Position numbers and translations under genes: made by a program. Positions 1 through 7,600 of a stretch of 36,417 nt of DNA are shown here, piece by piece. Position 1 is the first letter of the stretch; each line of letters begins with the position of its first letter. Under the pieces are notes generated by a model. That model did not search any database and was not told the origin of the DNA. It saw nothing but the letters and a program-made list of their open reading frames with translations. Source of the DNA: Armatimonadota bacterium (GTDB taxonomy: Bacteria; Armatimonadota; UBA5829; DTLH01); assembly GCA_029551395.1 (NCBI GenBank), contig JAKPFN010000093.1, forward strand, positions 1-36,417. The letters run 5' to 3'.

Positions 1-111
1 ATAGTGGGCGAACTGATCCAGCCGATTGCTATGGAAGAGGGACTCCGGTTCGCGATTCGCGAGGGAGGCCACACCGTAGGAGCAGGCGTTATCTCTCAGA
101 TAATAGAATAG
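1..111 (+). CDS. tuf: Elongation factor Tu, C-terminal end (partial)
   Basis: The first 36 codons and a TAG stop are the C-terminus of EF-Tu, the GTPase that brings aminoacyl-tRNA to the ribosome. The residues seen here include the conserved stretch [19 protein letters not shown] of domain III, followed by a short VISQIIE tail. The start of the gene lies outside the window. It is followed after 82 bases by rpmG, the usual order tuf-rpmG-trnW-secE-nusG in many bacteria, which supports the call. Confidence 0.95.
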   Translation: MVGELIQPIAMEEGLRFAIREGGHTVGAGVISQIIE

Positions 112-193
112 CTAAGCTATCAGCACTTGACCGCTGGAAAACAATCTCCGGCGGTCAAGCCTAATCTCTAGACGCTGTAGCTGAGGAGTAATA

Positions 194-358
194 ATGGCAG
201 GAGCGGATGTCAGGATAGTTATAACTCTGGCTTGCCAGGAGTGCAAGCGCAGAAACTATGCGACTACAAAAAATAGAAGAAACGACCCGGATCGCCTGGA
301 ACTTAAAAAGTACTGCAGATGGTGCAAAAAGCACACAGTACATAGAGAGGCGAAGTAA
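194..358 (+). CDS. rpmG: 50S ribosomal protein L33
   Basis: This 54-residue protein matches L33 of the large ribosomal subunit. It has the zinc-ribbon form of the family, with Cys14-x2-Cys17 and Cys41-x2-Cys44, and the typical internal sequence [21 protein letters not shown]. The ATG at 194 has a purine-rich GAGGAG at about 184-188 as a ribosome binding site. The protein is basic, as expected for an rRNA-binding protein. Position between tuf and the tRNA-Trp/secE genes is the standard context. Confidence 0.95.
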   Translation: MAGADVRIVITLACQECKRRNYATTKNRRNDPDRLELKKYCRWCKKHTVHREAK

Positions 359-360
359 TA

Positions 361-452
361 GGTGAGTGGAAAGTGCAAAGTGAAAGGTGCAGAGCTGAAA
401 TCTGCGGTTACTGTAGTAGCTTTACACTTTACACTATGCGCTTTGCACTCAG
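361..452. repeat. Hairpin repeat of AAAGTGT-type units, copy 1
   Basis: The left arm (about 364-386) contains AGTGGAAAGTGCAAAGTG-like units and the right arm (about 420-451) contains CTTTACACTTTACAC and CTTTGCACT, so the two arms are inverted copies and can fold back. AGTGCAAAG at 372-380 pairs perfectly with CTTTGCACT at 441-449. Similar structures lie at 1504-1579 and 2886-2931. There are no flanking duplications or coding potential that would make it an insertion sequence. Confidence 0.6.
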
Positions 453-463
453 TATTCAATTTC

Positions 464-492
464 TAGACGCAGCGTGACGTTTATGATATAAT
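464..492 (+). promoter_or_regulatory. Promoter for trnW-secE-nusG
   Basis: A TAGACG element (464-469) is followed after 17 bases by a perfect TATAAT (487-492). This would start transcription around base 500, about 36 bases ahead of tRNA-Trp, and drive the tRNA together with secE and nusG. The -10 box is consensus; the -35 matches four of six positions. Confidence 0.65.
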
Positions 493-535
493 ACATTCAG
501 CGTTTACGCTGTTAGTATTAGAAGAGTATGCACGC

Positions 536-612
536 AGGCCCATAGCTCAGTTTGGTAGAGCGCTGGTCTCCAAAACCAGATGTCGTCGGTTCGAGTCCGG
601 CTGGGCCTGCCA
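536..612 (+). tRNA. trnW: tRNA-Trp (anticodon CCA)
   Basis: A full cloverleaf is visible. The seven-base acceptor stem AGGCCCA (536-542) pairs with TGGGCCT (602-608). The anticodon arm CTGGT/ACCAG surrounds the loop CTCCAAA with anticodon CCA at 570-572, and a GGTTCGAGTCC T-arm follows. The discriminator G609 and the CCA end (610-612) are encoded. tRNA-Trp directly before secE is a widely conserved arrangement. Confidence 0.97.
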
Positions 613-641
613 ATTTTTAGTATAGGGGATAGTGAATCCTT

Positions 642-947
642 ATGCCTGACGGAGTTGCATCGAAGGGCACAGCCAAGGTGAAAGCTGATAAACCAAAAAC
701 AGACAAAGGCAAAACGGATAAGAGTAAGACCGAGCGAAAGCAGGACGGTATATTCCAACGCATCGCCAAGTTTGTTCGTGAGTCTTACTATGAAGTGTTC
801 AAGAAGGCCAAATGGCCAACCTGGCCGGAGCTAAAGAAGTCAACGGCTGTAGTTATCGCCGTTATTCTGATTGTAATGCTTTGGATAGGTGGATGGGACT
901 TCATATTCAGTAAGCTTGGTCCCATTATCAGGCTTTCCCCCAAATAG
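642..947 (+). CDS. secE: Preprotein translocase subunit SecE
   Basis: This 101-residue protein is the single-span SecE subunit that clamps SecY in the plasma-membrane translocon. Residues 1-40 form a lysine-rich, low-complexity tail with repeats of the type KxDKxKTDK. The conserved amphipathic segment YYEVFKKAKWPTWPELKKST (about 49-68) follows, then one hydrophobic helix at about 69-89. The core is typical; the charged N-terminal tail is longer than in short SecE proteins. It lies 30 bases after tRNA-Trp and 26 bases before nusG, so all three probably share one transcript. Confidence 0.95.
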   Translation: MPDGVASKGTAKVKADKPKTDKGKTDKSKTERKQDGIFQRIAKFVRESYYEVFKKAKWPTWPELKKSTAVVIAVILIVMLWIGGWDFIFSKLGPIIRLSPK

Positions 948-973
948 CCCTAAATAGCGGGAATAGTCCACAC

Positions 974-1501
974 ATGGCAGAAAAAAATTGGTACGCAGTA
1001 CACACGTACTCGGGCCACGAGAATAAAGTAAAAACGAATATCGAGCGGCGTGCTGAGTCGATGAACCTCAAAGACAAAATCTTCCGCATTCTCGTTCCTA
1101 CAGAACAGGAACTGCGAACGAGAGGCGGGAAGAAACAGGAGGTTCAACGTAAGGTCTTCCCAGGCTATGTGCTCATCGAGATGATTCTCGATGATACCAC
1201 TTGGCATCTGGTCAAGAGCACCACAGGCGTCACTGGATTTGTTAGCTCTGGTAACAAGCCAGTCCCACTTCAAGACCAGGAAGTCCGTGAGATTCTGGAA
1301 CGTATTGAAGCTCCGGACAGAAGACCTAAAGTGCGTTGGCAGAAGGACGAGGTGGTTCGTGTTACCTCTGGTCCGTTTACAGATTTTACTGGCAAGATTG
1401 AGGAAGTCAACCCTCAGAAGGAAACTCTGAAGGTTTTGATCTCAATATTCGGCCGGGATACTCCCGTGGAGTTGGAGTTCACCCAGGTCGAAAGATTGTA
1501 G
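974..1501 (+). CDS. nusG: Transcription termination/antitermination protein NusG
   Basis: This 175-residue protein has the two NusG domains. The N-terminal NGN domain (about 1-110) begins with the family signature NWYAVHTYSGHENKV and carries FPGYVLIEM, the part that contacts RNA polymerase at the clamp. The C-terminal KOW domain (about 122-175) has VRVTSGPFTDFTGKIEEV, which in the family binds S10 or Rho. Length is normal and there is no extra domain between the two. It follows secE closely, as in most bacteria. Confidence 0.97.
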   Translation: MAEKNWYAVHTYSGHENKVKTNIERRAESMNLKDKIFRILVPTEQELRTRGGKKQEVQRKVFPGYVLIEMILDDTTWHLVKSTTGVTGFVSSGNKPVPLQDQEVREILERIEAPDRRPKVRWQKDEVVRVTSGPFTDFTGKIEEVNPQKETLKVLISIFGRDTPVELEFTQVERL

Positions 1502-1503
1502 AC

Positions 1504-1579
1504 AGTGTAAAGTGTAAAGAGCAAAGCGTAAAGATGCATTCGCGGTAAGCGGCAGCTTTATACTTTCCACTTTACACTT
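1504..1579. repeat. Hairpin repeat of AAAGTGT-type units, copy 2
   Basis: The arm AGTGTAAAGTGTAAAG at 1504-1519 pairs with CTTTCCACTTTACACT at 1563-1578 with only one mismatch. Inside, AAAGCGTAAAG and CTTTATAC extend the pairing imperfectly. It fills the nusG-rplK spacer, so it would be transcribed as a stem-loop in the mRNA. There is no T-run directly after the arm, so it is not a classic terminator. Confidence 0.65.
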
Positions 1580-1606
1580 TTCTCTTGTATTGGAGGCTAG
1601 GTTTAG

Positions 1607-2032
1607 ATGGCTAAAAAGGTGCTTGGGGTCGTTAAGTTGCAGATCCCGGCCGGGAAGGCTACACCTGCTCCTCCTGTTGGTCCGGCACTTGGACAGTACC
1701 AGATCAACATGATGGAGTTCATAAAGTCATACAACGAGAAGACCGCATCTCAGATGGGCACCATTGTTCCGGTGGAAATTACCGTCTATGAGGATAGGTC
1801 TTTCACGTATGTACTGAAGACACCCCCGGCGGTGGAACTTCTTAAGAAGGCCGCAGGAATTCCAAAGGCATCCGGCAAGCCTAACCGCGAGAAGGCCGGT
1901 AAGGTCACTCGCGAACAGGTCCGCGAGATTGCGCAGATAAAGATGCCGGACTCGAATGCTATAAGCATCGAAACAATGATGAAGTCAATCGAAGGTTCCG
2001 CGCGCAGCGCAGGAATTGAGGTAGTTGACTGA
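1607..2032 (+). CDS. rplK: 50S ribosomal protein L11
   Basis: This 141-residue protein is L11, which binds the GTPase-associated region of 23S rRNA with L10 and L12. The N-terminal domain carries [20 protein letters not shown] and the linker helix region [11 protein letters not shown]. The C-terminal rRNA-binding domain includes [15 protein letters not shown] and ends with the typical RSAGIEVVD tail. A GGAGG motif lies about 10 bases ahead of the ATG at 1607. Length is normal. Confidence 0.97.
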   Translation: MAKKVLGVVKLQIPAGKATPAPPVGPALGQYQINMMEFIKSYNEKTASQMGTIVPVEITVYEDRSFTYVLKTPPAVELLKKAAGIPKASGKPNREKAGKVTREQVREIAQIKMPDSNAISIETMMKSIEGSARSAGIEVVD

Positions 2033-2055
2033 CCAAAGCTGCGAGCATACTGCAG

Positions 2056-2075
2056 TGAGCCTTTTATTCGGCTCA
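2056..2075 (+). other. Short hairpin in the rplK-rplA spacer
   Basis: TGAGCC (2056-2061) and GGCTCA (2070-2075) form a six-base-pair stem around an eight-base AT-rich loop. It lies in the 139-base spacer before rplA. It could be part of an L1-binding site or an RNA-processing site, but nothing in the sequence proves either. Confidence 0.3.
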
Positions 2076-2171
2076 TATATCAAAGCTCCGGCTTAAAACG
2101 ACGCAGGCGGCAGGCGAAAGCCGTTATCCTGAAAAGGACCTGCAATTAATTAACAATTTTTGGAGGGCAAT

Positions 2172-2879
2172 ATGCCAGTAAGAGGAAAAAGATACCTCGA
2201 GGCCGCCAAGACCGTTGGCGATGGATCCATAAAGGAACCTGAAGAGGCGTTCGAGCTAGTCAAAAAGAGCGCAAACGCGAAATTTGACGAAACAGTAGAT
2301 GTCGCTATTAGATTGGGCGTCGACCCACGGCACGGTGATCAGATGGTCCGTGGAACGACGACTCTGCCGCATGGCACTGGAAAATCCAAAAAGGTAGCTG
2401 TAGTTGCAAAAGGTGATAAAGCTACCGAAGCTCAGGAAGCCGGTGCTGATGTTGTAGGCGCCGAAGAACTGGTCCAGCAAATACAGCAGGGCTGGTCAGA
2501 TTTTGATGTCCTGCTCGCTACCCCGGATGTTATGGGACTTGTTGGTAAACTTGGTCCGATTCTTCGAGCAAGAATGCCCAGCCCGAAGGCAGGTACGGTA
2601 ACAGCCGATATCGGTCGCGCAGTAAAAGAGATCAAGACCGCGTCAAGAGTCGATTACCGTGTCGAAAAGGCAGGAATCGTTCATGTACCGATAGGCAAGG
2701 CTTCATATTCCAAAGAGCAGTTGCTGGAGAACTTCCAAGCGCTTGTTGGAGCCTTGTTAAGAGCGAAACCTGCTGCTGCAAAGGGACGATATCTAAAGAA
2801 GATCAGCGTCTCCTCCACAATGGGGCCGAGTGTGGAAATCGATACTCAAAAAGCCCAGGCAATGGCGGAGAGAGGATAA
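2172..2879 (+). CDS. rplA: 50S ribosomal protein L1
   Basis: This 235-residue protein is L1, which forms the mobile stalk on the large subunit near the E site and in many bacteria represses its own mRNA. It starts [15 protein letters not shown] and contains the family signature [18 protein letters not shown] (about 133-150). I chose the ATG at 2172 rather than an in-frame TTG at 2160, because GGAGGG at 2162-2167 is an ideal ribosome binding site for the ATG and overlaps the TTG. Length and end ([13 protein letters not shown]) are normal for the family. Confidence 0.96.
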   Translation: MPVRGKRYLEAAKTVGDGSIKEPEEAFELVKKSANAKFDETVDVAIRLGVDPRHGDQMVRGTTTLPHGTGKSKKVAVVAKGDKATEAQEAGADVVGAEELVQQIQQGWSDFDVLLATPDVMGLVGKLGPILRARMPSPKAGTVTADIGRAVKEIKTASRVDYRVEKAGIVHVPIGKASYSKEQLLENFQALVGALLRAKPAAAKGRYLKKISVSSTMGPSVEIDTQKAQAMAERG

Positions 2880-2885
2880 CTCTCT

Positions 2886-2931
2886 AAGTGTAAAGTAAAG
2901 GTTGCAAACCTTGAGCTTTTACTTTATACTT
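2886..2931. repeat. Hairpin repeat of AAAGTGT-type units, copy 3
   Basis: AAGTGTAAAGTAAAG (2886-2900) is inverted as CTTTTACTTTATACTT (2916-2931), giving a stem of about 15 base pairs. A small internal GGTT/AACC stem sits in the loop. It lies directly after the rplA stop and just ahead of the L10 leader, so it may mark the 3' end of the rplK-rplA unit. Confidence 0.6.
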
Positions 2932-2944
2932 CTAAATGAATATT

Positions 2945-3056
2945 GAGCCATAGACAGTTGGCATCCCTTTGGGGATTTAATGTTCCTGTATGGAACGCCC
3001 ACCGAGGCTGTGATAAAAGCTGCAAGCGTATATTTACGTCAAGCTGAACAGTTTAT
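2945..3056 (+). promoter_or_regulatory. Ribosomal protein L10 leader RNA
   Basis: The spacer between rplA and rplJ has the conserved blocks of the L10 leader, the mRNA structure bound by the L10-(L12)4 complex for autoregulation of rplJL. The visible blocks are AGACAG at 2952, a CATCCC/GGGGAT stem, TTAAT, a GTTCC/GGAAC stem and the hallmark CCGAGGCT at 3002-3009. The order and spacing of these blocks match the known family. It is followed by a terminator-like hairpin, so control is probably by attenuation. Confidence 0.8.
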
Positions 3057-3096
3057 CGGGCTTGCTATCTGTCGATGGCAAGCCCGTTTTGGTTTT
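3057..3096 (+). terminator. Attenuator/terminator hairpin of the L10 leader
   Basis: CGGGCTTGC (3057-3065) pairs perfectly with GCAAGCCCG (3078-3086) and is followed by TTTTGGTTTT. This is a Rho-independent terminator placed between the L10-binding structure and rplJ, about 95 bases ahead of the start codon. When L10-L12 is in excess it would stop transcription of rplJL. Confidence 0.8.
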
Positions 3097-3190
3097 AATT
3101 GAAGTTATATGGGATGTAGATGATGAGTCCATCAGGTTTATTGCAAGGCTCCAACTTCTAACATCCAACTTCCAGATTGGAGGTGAGTAG

Positions 3191-3727
3191 ATGCGACATA
3201 AAGAGAAAGGACCAAGGCCCGAAAAGGTCCAGGAAGTAGAAGAACTGAGAGAGATTCTTCAAGGCTCAAAGGCTGCAATCATTGCCGACTACCGTGGTCT
3301 GAATGTAAAGACTATATCGACGCTCAGAAAACGGCTTCGGGATTCTGACAGTTCTATGAGAGTAGTAAAGAATACACTGCTCAAGCGGGCGTCAGAAGGT
3401 CTGCCTGCTGAAAACCTGGTCAAGGATCTTGAGGGGCCTACGGCACTTGCATATAGCTTGAGCGATCCAGTCAGCGTGGCAAAAGTGCTTACTGGATTCG
3501 TGCGGGAATTCAAAATCCTAACGATCAAAGGCGGAGTAGCAGAAGGTCAGGTGATGGGGCCTACTCAGATTCAGGCACTGTCTACTATGCCGGCTCGCGA
3601 GGTGTTGATTGCACAGGTCGTTGGAGGTTTGCAGGCACCGGTTTCGTCCCTGGTTGGGACAATGCAGCAGATTTACGCAGGTCTTGTCTATACGCTACAG
3701 GGCGTAGCTGACAAGAAAGGCGCGTAA
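3191..3727 (+). CDS. rplJ: 50S ribosomal protein L10
   Basis: This 178-residue protein is L10, the base of the L12 stalk. Family features are the N-terminal rRNA-binding part with IIADYRGLNVKTISTLRKRL (about 32-51), VVKNTLLKRAS (about 57-67) and the long C-terminal helix after PAREVLIAQVVGGLQAPVSSLVG that carries L12 dimers. A GGAGGTGAG site lies 7-8 bases ahead of the ATG. It is preceded by the L10 leader and followed by rplL, as expected. Confidence 0.96.
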   Translation: MRHKEKGPRPEKVQEVEELREILQGSKAAIIADYRGLNVKTISTLRKRLRDSDSSMRVVKNTLLKRASEGLPAENLVKDLEGPTALAYSLSDPVSVAKVLTGFVREFKILTIKGGVAEGQVMGPTQIQALSTMPAREVLIAQVVGGLQAPVSSLVGTMQQIYAGLVYTLQGVADKKGA

Positions 3728-3906
3728 ACAAACAGCGAACAGTGAGTGGTGAGCAGCAGGTATTGATCACTACTCAATATCGTTGTCATTTTACAACGTT
3801 TAACGAGGCGAAATGCTGGGCAATGAAAAAATTACAAGCCCGCGTTTTGCCTACTCCTGCCGCGCAGGGTCGAAAGAGTCAGCGGCAATAAGGGGAGGTG
3901 AGATAC

Positions 3907-4341
3907 GTGGCAAAAGTTGAAGAACTTGTACAAACAATGCTTGGATTGACCTCTGAGGAGCGCATCGAGGCGATGACGCAGGTAGTAGAGGGCATGTCTG
4001 TTTTGGATCTGAACCAGCTTGTTAAGTCTATGCAGGACCGCTTCGGCGTTTCGGCTGCTCCGGTTGCAATGGCAGCGCCGATGGCTGGCGGTGGTGCAGC
4101 TGCAGAGGCAGCTCCGGCAGAAGAGGAGAAGTCGGCGTTCGACGTTATCCTGAAATCAGCCGGTGACAAGAAGATCCAGGTGATTAAGGTTGTAAGAGAG
4201 ATCACTACACTCGGGCTGAAAGAAGCCAAGGACTTGGTAGAAGGTGCTCCGCAGCCTTTGAAGCAGGGCGTCTCCAAGGAAGAGGCACAGTCCCTGAAGG
4301 AGAAGCTGGAGGCCGAAGGCGCAACTGTTGAGATTCAGTAG
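3907..4341 (+). CDS. rplL: 50S ribosomal protein L7/L12
   Basis: This 144-residue protein is L7/L12, the flexible stalk protein that recruits translation factors. The N-terminal dimerisation domain has [20 protein letters not shown]. An Ala/Pro/Glu-rich hinge (about 51-75) follows, then the C-terminal factor-binding domain with [21 protein letters not shown] chose GTG 3907 because GGGGAGGTG at 3892-3900 sits at the right distance. From this start the N-terminus is about 14 residues longer than in E. coli, adding a helix-like [18 protein letters not shown] shorter start at an internal ATG is possible but has no ribosome binding site as good. Confidence 0.95.
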   Translation: MAKVEELVQTMLGLTSEERIEAMTQVVEGMSVLDLNQLVKSMQDRFGVSAAPVAMAAPMAGGGAAAEAAPAEEEKSAFDVILKSAGDKKIQVIKVVREITTLGLKEAKDLVEGAPQPLKQGVSKEEAQSLKEKLEAEGATVEIQ

Positions 4342-4614
4342 TATTATCTGCTAAGATAATATTAGTAATATTGTCGATTTAGATAATATTTACAGTCTTT
4401 TTGCACTTTAGGCGTTAAACCGGGGATAGTTTTCCGGGGGGTGTAATGGATTATACTCCCCGGCCGATCCTCCGGTGAGGGAGACCGACGAAGCGGATGT
4501 GATTTGCTGTAGCGGTTTACAAGGAAGGGCCAGAGCCTGGTATGCTCTGTCCCTTATTGGCGTGTACAGGTGAAAATTATTTTTTAATATTTTCAATATC
4601 CGCGTTTAAGTCTA
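4342..4614 (+). other. Structured rplL-rpoB spacer with two strong hairpins
   Basis: This long spacer has no open reading frame of note. It holds AT-rich repeats of GATAATATT near 4358 and 4382, then two strong hairpins. The first is a 14-base-pair stem, CCGGGGGGTGTAAT (4434-4447) with ATTATACTCCCCGG (4450-4463), with only G-U wobbles. The second is a 12-base-pair stem with one mismatch, AAGGGCCAGAGC (4525-4536) with GCTCTGTCCCTT (4544-4555). Neither is followed by a clean T-run. The region could be an mRNA-processing or antitermination element, or a small RNA; I do not recognise it as a known riboswitch. Confidence 0.5.
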
Positions 4615-4643
4615 TTGACCCGCACTTATTCGTCTGCTATAAT
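4615..4643 (+). promoter_or_regulatory. rpoBC promoter
   Basis: TTGACC (4615-4620), a 17-base spacer and a perfect TATAAT (4638-4643) make a near-consensus housekeeping promoter. It predicts a start site near 4650 and a leader of about 30 bases before the rpoB ATG. It allows rpoBC to be transcribed independently of the attenuated rplJL unit. Confidence 0.8.
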
Positions 4644-4678
4644 TATATTTTGCGTTTTTGACTCGCCAGGAGGACCAG

Positions 4679-7600
4679 ATGAAGGAAATTCAGCATAGAA
4701 CCAAGCGTACCAGGGAAGTAGTAGATATCCCAAACTTGGTCGAAATCCAGCTTGATTCCTACAAGTGGTTTTTGAGAGAGGGCCTAAGAGAGCTCTTCCA
4801 TAGTTTTTCTCCCATCTACGATTTTACGGGCAATCTGTCGCTAGAGTTGTTGGATTACACTCTGGGCGACCCGAAGTATTCGGTCGAAGAATGCCGGAAT
4901 CGAGATATGACATATGAGGCGCCTATCAAGGTCAAGGTACGGCTCCAAGCCAGAGAAGGCGAAGTGATTGAGTCCGAGGTATACCTTGGTGACTTGCCGC
5001 TTATGACCGAGAGAGGCACTTTTGTTATCAACGGCGCTGAGCGCGTGGTTGTAAGCCAGCTTGCGCGTTCCTCAGGCGTCTATTTCAAAGATACCCTCGA
5101 CTTTTCAGGTCGAGTTCTATACTTTGCAACTATTATTCCTAATGATGGCGTTTGGGTCGATATAGAAACGGACGCCAGTGATGTCATTTCTGTGCGCGTA
5201 GGGCAGGCTAGAAAATTCCCGTTGACGACACTGCTTCGGGCACTCAGCGCGTTCCCGGAGGCTTCTCCAACTACAGAGGTGCTTCCTACTATGGAAACCC
5301 TCGGCAGAACGCTCGCTGAACCGATAGTTGATGTCGAATCTGGGGAAGTGCTGCTTGATACGGGCACGGTTATAGATGAAAAGAAGCTCAAGAAGCTGGA
5401 AGGACATAAACTGCGCGACAAGGTAACAGTGGAGATGCCTTCTACTCCTTGCGATACAACCGGGGATATTCTTGAGCTTTTCTCCAAGAAACGGAAGATT
5501 CAGAATCCGACAAAAGACCAGTTGAGAGGCCGCAGGCTTTCGCACGAGGTTATCGATCCGAAGACCCAGAAGGTCGTTGTCAAGGCTTATGCCAAGATCA
5601 CCGATGAAGCAGCGAAAAAGATCGAAAACCTGAAGCTGGATGAAGTCGAAATTCTGGAAACTAACCGGTACGTTGAGGCCACAATTGATCAGGACAGCTC
5701 GCATAACAAGGAAGAAGCGCTGATCGATATCTATCATAAGATAAGGCCCGGCGACCCGGCGACACATGACAGTGCTAAGAGCCTTTTGAACTCGATCTTC
5801 TTCGACAGCCGGCGCTATGATATGGCGAAAGTCGGCCGGTATAAGATGAACAAGAAGCTAGGGCTTCATCTGCCGGAATCGATTCGGACCGTCACAGTAG
5901 AAGACCTGATAAAGGTTATTGATTATATCATCGGACTTTCTGAAGCAGGTTCGCTGGTCACGCATTTCAGCGTCTCCAAGCTGCACGCGGCTATCCCCGG
6001 TCTTGAGAAGGCTGTCAAGGAAGCCGAAAAGAATGCAACTCCCGAAGAGAAGGTCGAAGGCGGAAGAATTGATCGTCTGAAAGAGAACCTGGAAGTTCTC
6101 AAGAACCTGAAGCTCGGACAGATGCTGACTGAGCAGAGGATCAAAGGCATCAAAGAAGTCCTGGATCTGGTGCCGCAGGGCCGCAGGCTTATGGCTGAAA
6201 CACCTGCCGAGCTGTTCCCTGAGACATCAATCAGGCTGTCGCCTTGTACAACTGATGACATCGACCACCTCGAGAATAAGAGGGTTCGTTCAGTCGGTGA
6301 ACTTCTCCAGAGCCAGCTCAGGATGGGATTCCTGAGGATGGAGAAGGTTGCCAAGGAGCGAATGACCAGCCTTGATCCTGAAAGCGTTATCCCGCAGGTT
6401 ATTCTGTCGGTCAAGCCGGTTTCAGCCAGTATCAAGAGCTTCTTTGGTTCGAGCCAGTTGTCTCAGTTTATGGACCAGACCAACCCGTTGGCTGAGCTGA
6501 CCCACAAGAGAAGGCTGTCAGCGCTTGGACCTGGCGGACTCTCTCGCCAGAGCGCAAAGCTCGAGGTTAGAGACGTTCACCACAGCCACTTTGGCAGGAT
6601 ATGCCCAATCGAGACCCCTGAAGGTCCGAACATTGGTCTTATCGGATCTATGGCGGTCCATGGCAAGATTGATGAATACGGTTTTATCCGAACACCTTAT
6701 CGGGTTGTGAAAAATGGACGTGTAAGCGATGAGATTGTTTACCTGTCTGCGGATGAAGAAGATGAGGAATATGTCGCACCGGCTAACACTCCGATAGACC
6801 AGAAGACCGGCAAATTCCTCACGGATATGGTTCTTGTCAGACACGAAAGTTCCTATCCACAGGTTCCGTCGGACAAGGTGACGTATGTAGACGTCTCGCC
6901 GATGCAGATTATGTCTGTAGCTACGGCTATGATTCCTTTCCTTGAGAACGACGATGCAAACCGGGCGCTTATGGGTTCGAACATGCAGCGTCAGGCAGTG
7001 CCGCTGCTTAGAGCAGATGCGCCAATTGTTAAAACTGGTATAGAATCTCGAGTAGCGCGTGACTCTAAAGCGGTTATTGTTGCCAAACACGACGGTGTCG
7101 TAAAGAGCGTAACATCTGAGAAGATACTGATCGAAACACAGGATGGACAGGTAGATGAATACCATCTCTTGAACCTTCTGAGGTCCAACCAGGCAACATG
7201 TATCACGCAGAAGCCCATTGTCAAGGTTGGAAAGCGCGTCCGAGCCGGACAGGTCATCGCAGATGGTCCATCAACGGATCAAGGCGAACTGGCGCTTGGC
7301 CAGAATATTCTGGCTGCGTTCATGCCGTGGCACGGTTACAACTACGAAGACGCCATCCTGCTGTCAGAGCGATTGGTTAAGGACGATATATTCACATCTA
7401 TCCATATAGAGAAATACGAGACTGAAGCTAGAGATACGAAGCTTGGACCTGAAGAGGTCACTCGCGATATTCCGAATATCGGTGAAGACATGCTCAAGGA
7501 CCTGGATGAGAACGGTATCATCCGCGTTGGTGCCGAAGTCAGGCCGGAAGATATTCTGGTCGGTAAGGTAGCGCCAAAAGGTCAGGGCGAGCTTACTGCC

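Noticed and set aside
4434-4555. Known riboswitch (glycine, c-di-GMP, TPP) or SRP RNA in the rplL-rpoB spacer
   Set aside because: The signature blocks of these families are not present; only generic stems are seen.
6518-7165. 215-codon frame on the minus strand inside rpoB
   Set aside because: It is the antisense of a highly conserved gene and has low-complexity composition without motifs.
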